Shown one piece after another: positions 34,173 through 42,870 of a stretch of DNA of 64,000 nt. Below the pieces are notes generated by a model, which was not told the DNA's origin, did no database searches, and saw nothing but the letters and a program-made list of their open reading frames with translations. The stretch covers positions 62,001-126,000 of the forward strand of contig NZ_QXEC01000004.1 of NCBI RefSeq assembly GCF_003583405.1, given 5' to 3'. Position 1 is the first letter of the stretch. Every line of letters begins with the position of its first letter. A program made the position numbers and the translations under genes. The DNA comes from Micromonospora radicis. GTDB taxonomy: Bacteria; Actinomycetota; Actinomycetes; Mycobacteriales; Micromonosporaceae.

Positions 34173-36404
34173 TCACTTCGCCACCTCCGTGACCTCGCAG
34201 CTGTATCCCGACGAGACGCCCGCCACCAGTTCGGCGGTGGCCGTCCCGTCCTGGTGGTGCACCTCGAACTCGGTGCCCGGACCACCGTCGGGCGACGGTA
34301 TCCGTACCCGGGTCCGTTGCCCGGGGGCCGGGGCGTACCAGCGCAGCCGCACGCCGTCGGCCCACGGGTAGTCGGGCCGGTCGGTGACCGAGCCGAACGG
34401 GATGACCGCGCCGGGACGGGCCAGCACCGGCACGGTGTCGAAGCCGTGCTTCTCGCTGACCCAACCCGGGCCGGTGACCTGCGCGCCGGTCATCAGGTTC
34501 GTCCAGGTGCCGGCCGGCACGTAGTAGGTGACCTGGCCGTCGGCGCTCATCACCGGTGCGACCAGCAGGTCCGGGCCGAGCATGTACTGCCGGTCCAGGT
34601 ACGCGGCGGCCGGGTCGTCCGGGAACTCCACGATCATCGGCCGCATCACCGGAATGCCCTCGCGGTGCGCCTCGTCGGCCGCCGCCGCCAGGTACGGCAT
34701 CAGCGACATCTTGAGCCGGGTGAACCGGCGCAGCACCTCGACCGCCTCGTCGTCGTACGCCCACGGCACCCGGTACGAGCCGGAGCCGTGCAGCCGCGAG
34801 TGCGAGGAGAGCAGCCCGAAGGCGATCCAGCGCTTGAACACCGTGGCGTCCGGGGTGCCCTCGAAGCCGCCGATGTCGTGGCTCCAGTAGCCGAAGCCGG
34901 AGGCGGCCAGGGATAGCCCGCCGCGCAGCGACTCGGCCATCGCCACGAAGGTGGACTCGCAGTCGCCACCCCAGTGCACCGGGAACTGCTGCCCGCCGGC
35001 CGTGGCCGATCGGGCGAAGACCACCGCCTCGCCCCGGCCACGTTCGGTCTCCAGCAGTTCGAAGACGGTCTTGTTGTAGAGGTGGGAGTAGTAGTTGTGC
35101 ATCCGCTGCGGGTCGGCGCCGTCGTGCCAGACCACGTCGGTGGGGATGCGCTCACCGAAGTCGGTCTTGAAGCAGTCGACGCCTATGTCCAGCAGCACCT
35201 TGAGCTTGTCGGCGAACCAGCGGGCGGCGTCCGGGTTGGTGAAGTCGACAAGCGCCATGCCGGCCTGCCACTTGTCCCACTGCCAGATCGACCCGTCCGG
35301 GTTGCGGACCAGGTAGCCGGCCTGCCGACCCTCCTCGAACAGGTACGACCGCTGGGCGATGTACGGGTTGATCCAGACGCACACCTTCAGGCCGCGTTCG
35401 TGCAACCGGCGGAGCATCCCCTCCGGGTCGGGGAAGGTCGCCGGATCCCAGACGAAGTCGACCCAGTGGAACTGCCGCATCCAGAAGCAGTCGAAGTGGA
35501 ACACCGACAGCGGCAGGTCGCGTTCGGCCATCCCGTCGATGAACTCGGTGACCGTCTTCTCGTCGTACGAGGTGGTGAACGAGGTGGACAGCCACAACCC
35601 GTACGACCAGGCCGGCACCCGGGCCGGGCGACCGGTCAGCGCGGTGTAGCGACGCAGTACGTCCTTCGGGGTGGGGCCGTCGATCACGTGGTAGGTGAGC
35701 GACTGTCCCGGCACGCTGAACTGGGTCTGCGAGACCACCTCGGAGCCCACCTCGAACGACACGTGCTCCGGGTGGTCCACGAAGACGCCGTAGCCGGCGC
35801 TGCTGAGGTAGAACGGCACGTTCTTGTACGCCTGCTCGCTGGCGGTGCCGCCGTCGGCGTTCCAGATGTCGACGGTCTGCCCGTTCTTGACGTACGCCCC
35901 GAACCGCTCGCCCAGCCCGTAGACGGTCTCGCCGACGCCGAGCGCCAGCCGGTCGTGCACGTACTTGCCCCCCTCGGCGTCGGTGACCACGCCGATGCTG
36001 CGTTCGGTGGAGGAGGTGACCAGCTTGTCGCCGCGCAGGAAGTCGACCTGCCAGGGCCCGGTCAGCGCGACCCGGACGGTCAGCTCCCCGGTGGTCAACC
36101 GGGCGCTGAGCCCGGTGACCTCCACCCGCACCGGATGCCCGCCGTCCTCGGCGAGGGCGAAGCGGGGTTGTTTGGGCAGCCCGCCGCTGTGGTGGCCGAC
36201 GGTCACCCCGACCACCCCGGGCGCGGGGGAGAAGAACCGGACGGTGACCACCGGCCGGTTGAGGGTGTCCCCCCGCCCGGTGATCTTGCCGATCGGCGCG
36301 AAGACGGTGAACGAGCGCTCGTCGGGCTCCACCGATTCCACCGCGCCGGGGCGAAGCACGGTGACGCCGGGACGCAGTTGCCAGTACCCGTCGGTGAACT
36401 TCAC
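34173..36404 (-). CDS. yicI: GH31 alpha-xylosidase, YicI-type
   Basis: A 743-residue family 31 hydrolase. Asp415 in CFKTDFGERI is the nucleophile and Asp481 in WGGDCEST the acid/base, almost the numbering of E. coli YicI (416/482). Cys306-Phe307 (HFDCFWM) and Lys413, linked to xylose recognition in YicI, are also kept. This favours alpha-xylosidase over alpha-glucosidase. The GTG at 36404 overlaps the permease stop (GTGA) and follows AGGAG. No signal peptide: it acts on imported isoprimeverose or xyloglucan-type oligosaccharides. Confidence 0.9.
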   Translation of the reverse strand: MKFTDGYWQLRPGVTVLRPGAVESVEPDERSFTVFAPIGKITGRGDTLNRPVVTVRFFSPAPGVVGVTVGHHSGGLPKQPRFALAEDGGHPVRVEVTGLSARLTTGELTVRVALTGPWQVDFLRGDKLVTSSTERSIGVVTDAEGGKYVHDRLALGVGETVYGLGERFGAYVKNGQTVDIWNADGGTASEQAYKNVPFYLSSAGYGVFVDHPEHVSFEVGSEVVSQTQFSVPGQSLTYHVIDGPTPKDVLRRYTALTGRPARVPAWSYGLWLSTSFTTSYDEKTVTEFIDGMAERDLPLSVFHFDCFWMRQFHWVDFVWDPATFPDPEGMLRRLHERGLKVCVWINPYIAQRSYLFEEGRQAGYLVRNPDGSIWQWDKWQAGMALVDFTNPDAARWFADKLKVLLDIGVDCFKTDFGERIPTDVVWHDGADPQRMHNYYSHLYNKTVFELLETERGRGEAVVFARSATAGGQQFPVHWGGDCESTFVAMAESLRGGLSLAASGFGYWSHDIGGFEGTPDATVFKRWIAFGLLSSHSRLHGSGSYRVPWAYDDEAVEVLRRFTRLKMSLMPYLAAAADEAHREGIPVMRPMIVEFPDDPAAAYLDRQYMLGPDLLVAPVMSADGQVTYYVPAGTWTNLMTGAQVTGPGWVSEKHGFDTVPVLARPGAVIPFGSVTDRPDYPWADGVRLRWYAPAPGQRTRVRIPSPDGGPGTEFEVHHQDGTATAELVAGVSSGYSCEVTEVAK

Positions 36405-37279
36405 TTGTCGGCTCCTGCCGTGATGCCGCGCGCGAGGGTGCGCTGGAAGATGAGGAAGAACAGGATCGCCGGAAGCAGGCTGAGCAGTGCCCCGGCGTTG
36501 GTGGTGGGGGCGTCCATCAGCCGGTCGCCCTGCAACGAGGCGAGCGCGACCGGGACGGTCTGGGTCGAGTTGTCGATCAGCATCACCAGCGGGATCAGGA
36601 ACTCGTTCCAGGTCCAGATGAAGAAGAAGACCAACAGCACGGAGATGGTGGGCCGGATGTTGGGCAGCACCACCCGCCACAGGATCCGCCACCTGCCGGC
36701 ACCGTCGAGCGCGGCGGCCTCCAGCAGCGTACGGGGGAAGGCGCCGAGCACCGAGGCGAGCAGGTAGGTGCCGAAGGCGGCCTGGATGACGGTGAAGATG
36801 ATGATCACGGCCAGGCGGGTGTTGTAGAGCCCGGCCTCCTTGGCGAAGTGGTACAGCGGGTAGATCAGCGCCTCCTGCGGCAGCATGTTGGCCAGCAGGA
36901 AGAGGCCGATGATCCAGAGCCGGCCGCGGACCCGGCCGATGCCGAGGGCGTACGCGCTGAGCAGCGACACCACCACGGCGAGGACGGCCACCGAACCGGA
37001 GATGAGGATCGAGTTCCACAGCTTGACCGGGAAGTCGACCTGCTCCCAGTAGGTGCGCAGCCCGGTGGTGTAGAACTCGGTCGGCCAGCTCAGCGGCCCG
37101 TTCGTCGAGTAGTCGCCGGGCGACTTGAACGCGTTGAGCAGCATGAACGCGAACGGCACCAGCATGGCCAGCGCGGCGGCGGTGACCAGCACCAGCACGA
37201 TCCAGCGGGTGGCGCCCCGGTGGTGCCGGTCCGGCGTCCGACGGCGGGCGGGCCGGGGCGGGGTGAGGGTGACGGCCAT
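36401..37279 (-). CDS. Carbohydrate ABC transporter permease (MalG type)
   Basis: A 292-residue permease with six transmembrane segments and an EAA loop (LEAAALDGAGRWRILWRVVL) for docking the shared ATPase. The ATG follows the stop of the partner permease without any gap and overlaps the GH31 gene by 4 bp. It is part of the importer for the alpha-xyloside substrate. Confidence 0.9.
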   Translation of the reverse strand: MAVTLTPPRPARRRTPDRHHRGATRWIVLVLVTAAALAMLVPFAFMLLNAFKSPGDYSTNGPLSWPTEFYTTGLRTYWEQVDFPVKLWNSILISGSVAVLAVVVSLLSAYALGIGRVRGRLWIIGLFLLANMLPQEALIYPLYHFAKEAGLYNTRLAVIIIFTVIQAAFGTYLLASVLGAFPRTLLEAAALDGAGRWRILWRVVLPNIRPTISVLLVFFFIWTWNEFLIPLVMLIDNSTQTVPVALASLQGDRLMDAPTTNAGALLSLLPAILFFLIFQRTLARGITAGADK

Positions 37280-38254
37280 CTACAGCACTCCGTCCCGTCG
37301 CTCGGCGCGGTTCTGCGCCCGGATGAACAGCACCGCCACCACCACGATGATCAGCGTCAGCACCATCGAGATCGCCGATCCGTAGCCGACGTTGAGCCGC
37401 TTGAAGAAGGTGAAGTAGGCGAAGTACGACGGCACGTTCGTGGCGTTCTCCGGGCCACCGCGGGTCAGCGCGTAGATCGGGCCGAACACCTTCATCGCCG
37501 CGATGGTGCAGGTCAGGCCGACCACGAAGGTCTCCGGCCGGATCTGGGCGAGGGTGATCGCCCGGAACCGCCGGAACCAGCCGGCGCCGTCGATCTCCGC
37601 GGCCTCGTACAGTTCGGGGTTGACCCGCTCCAGCGCGGCCATGAAGACCACCACCGGGTAGCCGATCTGCACCCAGATCATCACCGCCATCACCACCGGC
37701 AGCGCGGTGCCCGGGTCACCCAGCCAGTCGTGGCTGAGCGCGCCGAGCCCGACCGCGTCCAGCAGCCCGTTGAGGGCGCCGTCGGGTCGCAGGATCCAAC
37801 CCCAGACGATGCCGGCCACCACCACCGGCAGCACCTGCGGCAGGTAGAACGCGGCCCGCAGGGCGGCGGCGGTACGCGGCCGGAACCGGCGGCCGATGGT
37901 GTCGAAGAGCACCGCGGCGAGCAGCAGCCCGACCACGGTCGGTACCACCACCATCGCGACGATCATCGCGATGGTGTTCTTGAACGAGGTCCAGAAGACG
38001 TCGTCGGTGAGCAGGTTGCGGTAGTTGTCCAGCCCGATGAAGGTGGGGTCGCCGACCCCGGACCACTTGGTGAGGGACAGGTATCCGGTGTAGACCAGCG
38101 GCCCACCGATGACGAGCAGGAACAGCAGCGCACCGGGCAGGAGGTAGAGCCAGTACGCGGCGTCGGAGCGGGACGGCCGACGTTTCGGCCGGGCCGTCGG
38201 GGTCGGAGGTGACGCGCCCGCCCGTGGCCGGGCGGCGGTGTCGGGCGAAGCCAT
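37280..38254 (-). CDS. Sugar ABC transporter permease (MalF type)
   Basis: A 324-residue permease. After a ~30-residue Pro/Arg-rich cytoplasmic tail there are six hydrophobic segments and an EAA loop (YEAAEIDGAGWFRRFRAITL). It follows the binding-protein gene by 74 bp and is directly joined to the second permease. No ATPase gene is present in this locus, so a shared MsiK-like ATPase is assumed. Confidence 0.9.
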   Translation of the reverse strand: MASPDTAARPRAGASPPTPTARPKRRPSRSDAAYWLYLLPGALLFLLVIGGPLVYTGYLSLTKWSGVGDPTFIGLDNYRNLLTDDVFWTSFKNTIAMIVAMVVVPTVVGLLLAAVLFDTIGRRFRPRTAAALRAAFYLPQVLPVVVAGIVWGWILRPDGALNGLLDAVGLGALSHDWLGDPGTALPVVMAVMIWVQIGYPVVVFMAALERVNPELYEAAEIDGAGWFRRFRAITLAQIRPETFVVGLTCTIAAMKVFGPIYALTRGGPENATNVPSYFAYFTFFKRLNVGYGSAISMVLTLIIVVVAVLFIRAQNRAERRDGVL

Positions 38255-38328
38255 GGCAGGTCCTTCCGCGCCGGAGGGCGGGCGTACCGGTGAACCGGTC
38301 GCCCGGAACGCCCGCCCCCGGCCGCCGC

Positions 38329-39627
38329 TCAGTTGCGCTTGATCTCCGCGACGCCGTCCTGGTAGGGCTTGGCGATCGAGTCGAGGACCTGGTCCGGGGT
38401 CTTGGACTGGTTGATCAGGCTCTGGAAGCCGGAGACCAGTACGTCGTAGTAGCCGGGCACCGGCCAGTCCGGGTAGAAGGCCAGACCGTCCTGGGAGCTG
38501 ATGTTGTTGAAGTTCTCGACCAGCCTGCGGTCCTTCTCGTCGCTGATCGTGGCCGGGTCACCGGAGACCGGTACGCCGCCGTTGTTGCCGATCAGCCCCT
38601 GGATCTCCGGACGCAGGGTGATGTCGATGAAGTCGTACGCCAGGTTCTTGGCCTTGCTGGTCTCCGGGACCACCCAGAGGTTGCCCGACGAGCCCGCGTG
38701 CAGGGTGTTGCCGGGGAACAGGAAGCTGTCCCAGTCGAACTTGATCTCGCTCTTGAAGCGGCCGTACCACCAGCTGCCGGAGACGATCATCGGCGCCTTG
38801 CCGGACATGAAGGCGGTACCCATGTCCTCGGCCTTCAGGCTGGCCGAGTCCTTGGCGACGTAACCCTTGCGCACCCACTCGGCGAAGGTCTCCGCGCCGT
38901 ACCTCATCGGGTCGGCCTTGAAGTCGACCGGGTTGGCGTACAGCTGGTAGTTGTTCACGAAGGCCCGGTCGGCGCGGGAGAGGGCGAGCTGGTAGAAGAG
39001 CTGCCCGGCCGGGTACTCGGCGCCGGACATGCCCAGCGGGGTGACGCCCTTGGCGACGAAGGTGTCCATCGCCGCGGTGAACTCGGCCATCGTCGTCGGC
39101 ACGCTGACGCCGTGCTCGGCGAACAGCTCCTTGTTGAAGTAGACCATCACGTACTCGCCGTAGTTGGGCACGCCGTACCAGTTGCCCGAGCCCATCACGC
39201 CGTTGTCGTACCGGGCGGTGGTCTGCAGGCTGGGGCTCAGCGCCTTGTCCCAGCCGCGCTTGGTCGCCTCCTCGGTCAGGTCGGTGAGCAGGCCCTGCGA
39301 GGAGAGCAGGCCGGAGGTGGCGTTGCCCTTGTTGTACTCCATGATGTCCGGGCCCTCGGACGAGTTGATGATCATTCCGGCGTTCTGCTGGATCTGCTCG
39401 AACGCCTTGCGCTCGAAGCGGACCTCGACGCCCTCGTGCTCTTCCTTGAAGATCTCGATCGCCCGGTCCCAGGCGATGCCCATCGCGCTGTTGGCGCTCT
39501 CGTAGTGCCAGAGCTTCAGGACGTTGGCGCTGCTGTCCTCGCTGTCGCCGCCGCCGCAGGCGGCGAGGTTCGTCGCCGTGAGCGCGGCCACCACGGCCGC
39601 CACGGCTACTCTGCGGAATCGGTGCAT
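38329..39627 (-). CDS. ABC transporter sugar-binding lipoprotein
   Basis: A 432-residue extracellular binding protein of the CUT1 family. The signal peptide ends in the lipobox LAAC with Cys24, followed by a GGGDSEDSS linker. The mature part (LKLWHYESANSAMGIAWDRA, SGSWWYGRFK, NNGGVPVSGDP) is typical of sugar binders. The start is 37 bp downstream of the lacI stop. Neighbouring GH31 and GH1 enzymes suggest that it captures xyloglucan- or xyloside-derived oligosaccharides. Confidence 0.9.
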   Translation of the reverse strand: MHRFRRVAVAAVVAALTATNLAACGGGDSEDSSANVLKLWHYESANSAMGIAWDRAIEIFKEEHEGVEVRFERKAFEQIQQNAGMIINSSEGPDIMEYNKGNATSGLLSSQGLLTDLTEEATKRGWDKALSPSLQTTARYDNGVMGSGNWYGVPNYGEYVMVYFNKELFAEHGVSVPTTMAEFTAAMDTFVAKGVTPLGMSGAEYPAGQLFYQLALSRADRAFVNNYQLYANPVDFKADPMRYGAETFAEWVRKGYVAKDSASLKAEDMGTAFMSGKAPMIVSGSWWYGRFKSEIKFDWDSFLFPGNTLHAGSSGNLWVVPETSKAKNLAYDFIDITLRPEIQGLIGNNGGVPVSGDPATISDEKDRRLVENFNNISSQDGLAFYPDWPVPGYYDVLVSGFQSLINQSKTPDQVLDSIAKPYQDGVAEIKRN

Positions 39628-39664
39628 TGCTAGTCTCCCTGACGAGTATCGAGCCGGTACTCCC

Positions 39665-40780
39665 TCAAGCCCGTCGTCGCGTGGCAGCGCGGCGGCGGGC
39701 TGCTTCGGTGCTCGGAACCGCCGGCTGCTCGCCGTCGGCTCCCGTGTTACCTGCGGTGTTGCTCCCCGTACGCGGTGGGCCGCTCGATCCGCGCACCTGT
39801 AGCGCGCACGGCAGCAGCTGCTGGTGGATCTCCCCGTTGCCGCCGTCGACGTGGCGCAACAGCGTCTCGATGGCGATCCGGCCGACTGCCGAACCGGGCG
39901 AGTTCATCGCGGTCAGCGCGGGCGTGGCCAGCTCGGCCACCTGCGGCGAGGTGACCATCGAGATCACCGAGAGGTCGTCGGGCACGCTCAACCCGCGGCT
40001 GCTCAACTCGCCGACGAGGCCGAAGACGGCGCTCTCGTTCATCGCCAGGATCGCGGTCAGGTCCGGCGCCTGCCGCAGCGCGGCGGCCAACGCCGTACGC
40101 CCACCGGCCGCGCTGTCCTCGGCCGGGATCATCAGCGGTTCCAGCCCGTGTCGGGTCATCGCGACGGCGAACGCGTCCCGGGTACGCGTCGCCGGGCCGT
40201 AGCCCTCGGCGATGGTCTCGGCGGAGTGGTTGACGTAGACGATCCGGCGGTGACCGAGGCCGACCAGGTGCTCGACCGCTTCCTCGACGGTCTGGTCGAA
40301 GTCGATGTCCACGTACGACAGGCCGGTGGTGTCGGCGGTACGGCCGATCAGCACCAGTGGCACGCTCAGCTCGCGCAGCACGTCGACCCGAGGATCGTGC
40401 AGCTGCACCTCCATCAGCAGCGCGCCGTCGAGCATCCGCTGGCTGGCCAGCCGGCGCAGCTCGTCGAGATCGCCGACGCCGATGGGGGAGAGCACCAGGT
40501 GGTAGCCGGCGGTGTTGGCGGCGGCCGCCGCGCCGGTGACGAAGGCGGTCTCGGTGGCGCCCAGACCGCGCTCGTCCATCGGCAGCAGCAGGCCCAGGAT
40601 CCGGCTGCGCCGGCTGGCCAGCCCGCGGGCCATCGCGTTGGGCTGGTAGTCCAGCTCCGCCATCGCGGCGAGCACCTTGTCCCGGGTGGCCTGGGAGATC
40701 GGGCGGGCGCCGGTGAGCACGTACGACACCGTGCTGAGCGAGACCCGGGCCAGGCGCGCGACGTCCTGCATCGTGGCCAT
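39665..40780 (-). CDS. LacI-family transcriptional regulator
   Basis: A 371-residue repressor. The N-terminal helix-turn-helix and hinge (MQDVARLARVSLSTVSYVLT, then LDYQPNAMARGLASRRS) precede a periplasmic-binding-protein-like sensor domain. The C-terminus has an Arg/Ala-rich tail of ~30 residues. It is the first gene of the minus-strand operon with the ABC importer, GH31 and GH1. The 40-bp palindrome 46 bp upstream is its likely operator. Confidence 0.92.
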   Translation of the reverse strand: MATMQDVARLARVSLSTVSYVLTGARPISQATRDKVLAAMAELDYQPNAMARGLASRRSRILGLLLPMDERGLGATETAFVTGAAAAANTAGYHLVLSPIGVGDLDELRRLASQRMLDGALLMEVQLHDPRVDVLRELSVPLVLIGRTADTTGLSYVDIDFDQTVEEAVEHLVGLGHRRIVYVNHSAETIAEGYGPATRTRDAFAVAMTRHGLEPLMIPAEDSAAGGRTALAAALRQAPDLTAILAMNESAVFGLVGELSSRGLSVPDDLSVISMVTSPQVAELATPALTAMNSPGSAVGRIAIETLLRHVDGGNGEIHQQLLPCALQVRGSSGPPRTGSNTAGNTGADGEQPAVPSTEAARRRAATRRRA

Positions 40781-40825
40781 CGCAGCACCTCCCGCCGGTG
40801 AGCCGGCGGCCGGCCGCCGGCTTGG

Positions 40826-40865
40826 TCGAAGCGGTTAGTCGAAACGCTTCGACTAACCGGTTCGA
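40826..40865. promoter_or_regulatory. LacI operator: 40-bp near-perfect palindrome
   Basis: Arms 40826-40843 (TCGAAGCGGTTAGTCGAA) and 40848-40865 are complementary at 17 of 18 positions around a 4-bp centre; the inner 26 bp (40833-40858) are perfect. The core TTAGTCGAAACGCTTCGACT contains two overlapping CGAA/TTCG half-sites as in LacI-family operators. It lies 46-85 bp upstream of the lacI start. Confidence 0.75.
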
Positions 40866-40975
40866 CGAAGGTAGGTCACGTGTTACAGCCGCGTCAATAG
40901 GCAATGACGAACCGACGTCGCGCCGCCCACCCCCACTCGCGCGGGCCTGGGCGGTACGCGGTGTGGACTGCGGAT

Positions 40976-41045
40976 CGATCTTGGACTTCTGGTCGTGGTA
41001 ATGCCCCTTGAGTTGGCATTTGTCCCGACGGAAAGTCCATGATCG
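40976..41045. repeat. Palindromic intergenic repeat, copy B
   Basis: The left arm CGATCTTGGACTTCTGGTCG (40976-40995) pairs with CGACGGAAAGTCCATGATCG (41026-41045) with a few mismatches around a loop that contains ATGCCCC, as in copies A and C. It lies between the lacI promoter region and the 3' end of the YdjM-like gene. Confidence 0.75.
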
Positions 41046-41069
41046 GCGGCGCCGGCCGGGGGGCGCGGG

Positions 41070-41879
41070 TTAGAGGTCTAGGTTGAACTTCTCCAGGACG
41101 GAGGGGGCCACCAGTCCGATCGAGGCCAGCACCGAGATGACGGTCAGCGCGGAGCGGACGTAGACCACCTCGGTGCGCCCGCCGGCCCGCATCGCGATCT
41201 TGTCGGGCAGGCTGATCGGCGTCCACATCCGGCGCTTGATCGGGATCGGCCAGAGGATCGGCACGCCGGCCCTGGTGATCATGTCGCCGATGATGTGCAC
41301 GAAGCTGCCCACCCCGACCGCCAGGCCGATCATCGGGTAGCCCCGGTCGCCGGGCAGGTTGGCGGCGGTGACCACGGCCGCGCCGGCCGAGACCAGGGTG
41401 ACGATCAGCCAGCCCGCCCGTTCGGCCCACTTGTCGAACAGGCCGCGCAGGGCCAGACCGATCATGAAGAACAGGATGCCGATGACCGCCCACTTGCCGT
41501 ACGCCGTGCACAGCGCGGTGGTGCCCCAGCCCACCAGCACGGTGAACGGGATGGTGTGCGTCAGCGTCCGGTGGCCGTTGTTGCGTTTCGGATCCCGGCT
41601 GAGCTTGGTGGCGTAGTAGACGCCCAGCGAGATCTTCTCCACCACCTCGGCGATGAACAGCGAGAAGACCCCGAAGGTACGGGCCACCGTCGCGCCGCCC
41701 CGGTTGCGGGTCACCTTGCCGGACAGGTCGATGTCCGGCAGCAGCGCCGCACCGGCGCAGACGGCCGTGCCCACGGCCAGCGCCAGCGGCGACTGCTCGT
41801 AGTCGTAGAACTGCTGCAGCGCCCAGGACCCGCTCAGCCATACCGCCGCGCCGGACAGCGCGTGCGACGGACCCATCAT
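41070..41879 (-). CDS. YdjM/DUF457-family membrane-bound metal-dependent hydrolase
   Basis: A 269-residue membrane protein. The N-terminus MMGPSHALSGAAVW and the motifs ALLPDIDLSG, NGHRTLTHTIPF and HIIGDMITRAGVPILWPI are the conserved His/Asp positions of the YdjM family, predicted to bind metal at the membrane surface. About five hydrophobic segments are present. Its role is unknown in general; E. coli YdjM is an SOS gene. It stands alone, with no operon partner visible. Confidence 0.85.
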   Translation of the reverse strand: MMGPSHALSGAAVWLSGSWALQQFYDYEQSPLALAVGTAVCAGAALLPDIDLSGKVTRNRGGATVARTFGVFSLFIAEVVEKISLGVYYATKLSRDPKRNNGHRTLTHTIPFTVLVGWGTTALCTAYGKWAVIGILFFMIGLALRGLFDKWAERAGWLIVTLVSAGAAVVTAANLPGDRGYPMIGLAVGVGSFVHIIGDMITRAGVPILWPIPIKRRMWTPISLPDKIAMRAGGRTEVVYVRSALTVISVLASIGLVAPSVLEKFNLDL

Positions 41880-42176
41880 CTCGGCTCGCCCTCCCCAGGG
41901 ATCTTGAGCGCCAAACTACGCCACTGTAGTTCTCGGCGGCGCCAGGGGATCACCCGGATCGGTCCACAACAGACGGTGCCCGGCGTGTGGCCGGCGGGCC
42001 GGGCCGACCACCAGGGAGTATGGCAGCGCGCAGCGACGATCCGGGATGCTGTGTCGGCCATGGGACCGCCCGGGCGGATTCTTCGCGCGGCCGTGGGTAC
42101 GAGTGGCCGGTGGAACCTCGGCAGGCGGGTCCACCGGGTGGAGTCGGGCCCCGGGTCCGCTAGCCGACAAGCGACG
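41880..42176. other. Non-coding region between YdjM-like and DUF1707 genes
   Basis: About 300 bp that must hold the promoter of the YdjM-like gene. No gene, repeat or clear promoter pair was recognised. Confidence 0.4.
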
Positions 42177-42764
42177 TCACCACCAGCGTTTGCGGGGCGG
42201 GCGGACGGTCACGTCGCCGAAGATGACGCGGCAGCGCACCTCGATGACCGGAGCGCCGGGGCTCACCGGGCCGCTCAGCTTCGACTTCTTGTCCCCGAAG
42301 ACCGCGGAGCCGGTCAGCCGGACCTCGGTGCCCTCCGGTACCACGATGGTGATGCTGCCGAAGATCACATCCGCCTCGATGGTGGTCACCTGCCGGGACA
42401 ACTGGGCCTCGTGCAACTCGATGCGGCAGTCACCGAAGACGGCGCGGGCGTCGATGCGTTCCGGCACCGACCAGGCGCCCTTGCGCACCTCGCTGCCGAA
42501 GACCGCCAGCAGCTTTGCGGCTGCCGGGGCGAGCGCGCCGCCGGGGCGGGCGGGGGCGCGGCCGGGCGCGCCCGGCAGGTCCGTGGTCAGCCGGGCCAGT
42601 TCACCGCGGGTCTGCGCGGCATGGGCGGCGCCGGCCCGTTCGGTGTACTCGTCCAGGGTCAGCCGGCCCTCGGCCGTGGCCCTGCCGAGCAGTTGCACGA
42701 CCTCCTCCCGTTCCCGGTCGGAGACACGCAGCCGGTCAGTGTCGTCATGCCATTGCCCATCCAC
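42177..42764 (-). CDS. DUF1707 protein with LiaF-like C-terminal domain
   Basis: A 195-residue soluble protein. The N-terminal DUF1707 motif (LRVSDREREEVVQLLGRATA, then GRLTLDEYTERAGAAHAAQT) is followed by a ~100-residue beta-strand-rich domain with repeated VFGD segments (ARAVFGDCRIEL, GSAVFGDKKSKL, CRVIFGDVTV), as in the LiaF/DUF2154 C-terminal domain. GTG 42764 is taken as start. DUF1707 proteins are widespread in actinobacteria and tied to envelope signalling, but the molecular role is unknown. Confidence 0.82.
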   Translation of the reverse strand: MDGQWHDDTDRLRVSDREREEVVQLLGRATAEGRLTLDEYTERAGAAHAAQTRGELARLTTDLPGAPGRAPARPGGALAPAAAKLLAVFGSEVRKGAWSVPERIDARAVFGDCRIELHEAQLSRQVTTIEADVIFGSITIVVPEGTEVRLTGSAVFGDKKSKLSGPVSPGAPVIEVRCRVIFGDVTVRPPRKRWW

Positions 42765-42870
42765 CTGCCCGAGCCTAGCGGCGGCCCGCTCGCACCCCCG
42801 CAACCGGCGGACCCGATCGCCCGCCGACCTCGCCCGGGGTGGGCTGCCGGTCGGCGGGCGGCGGTGTGGG

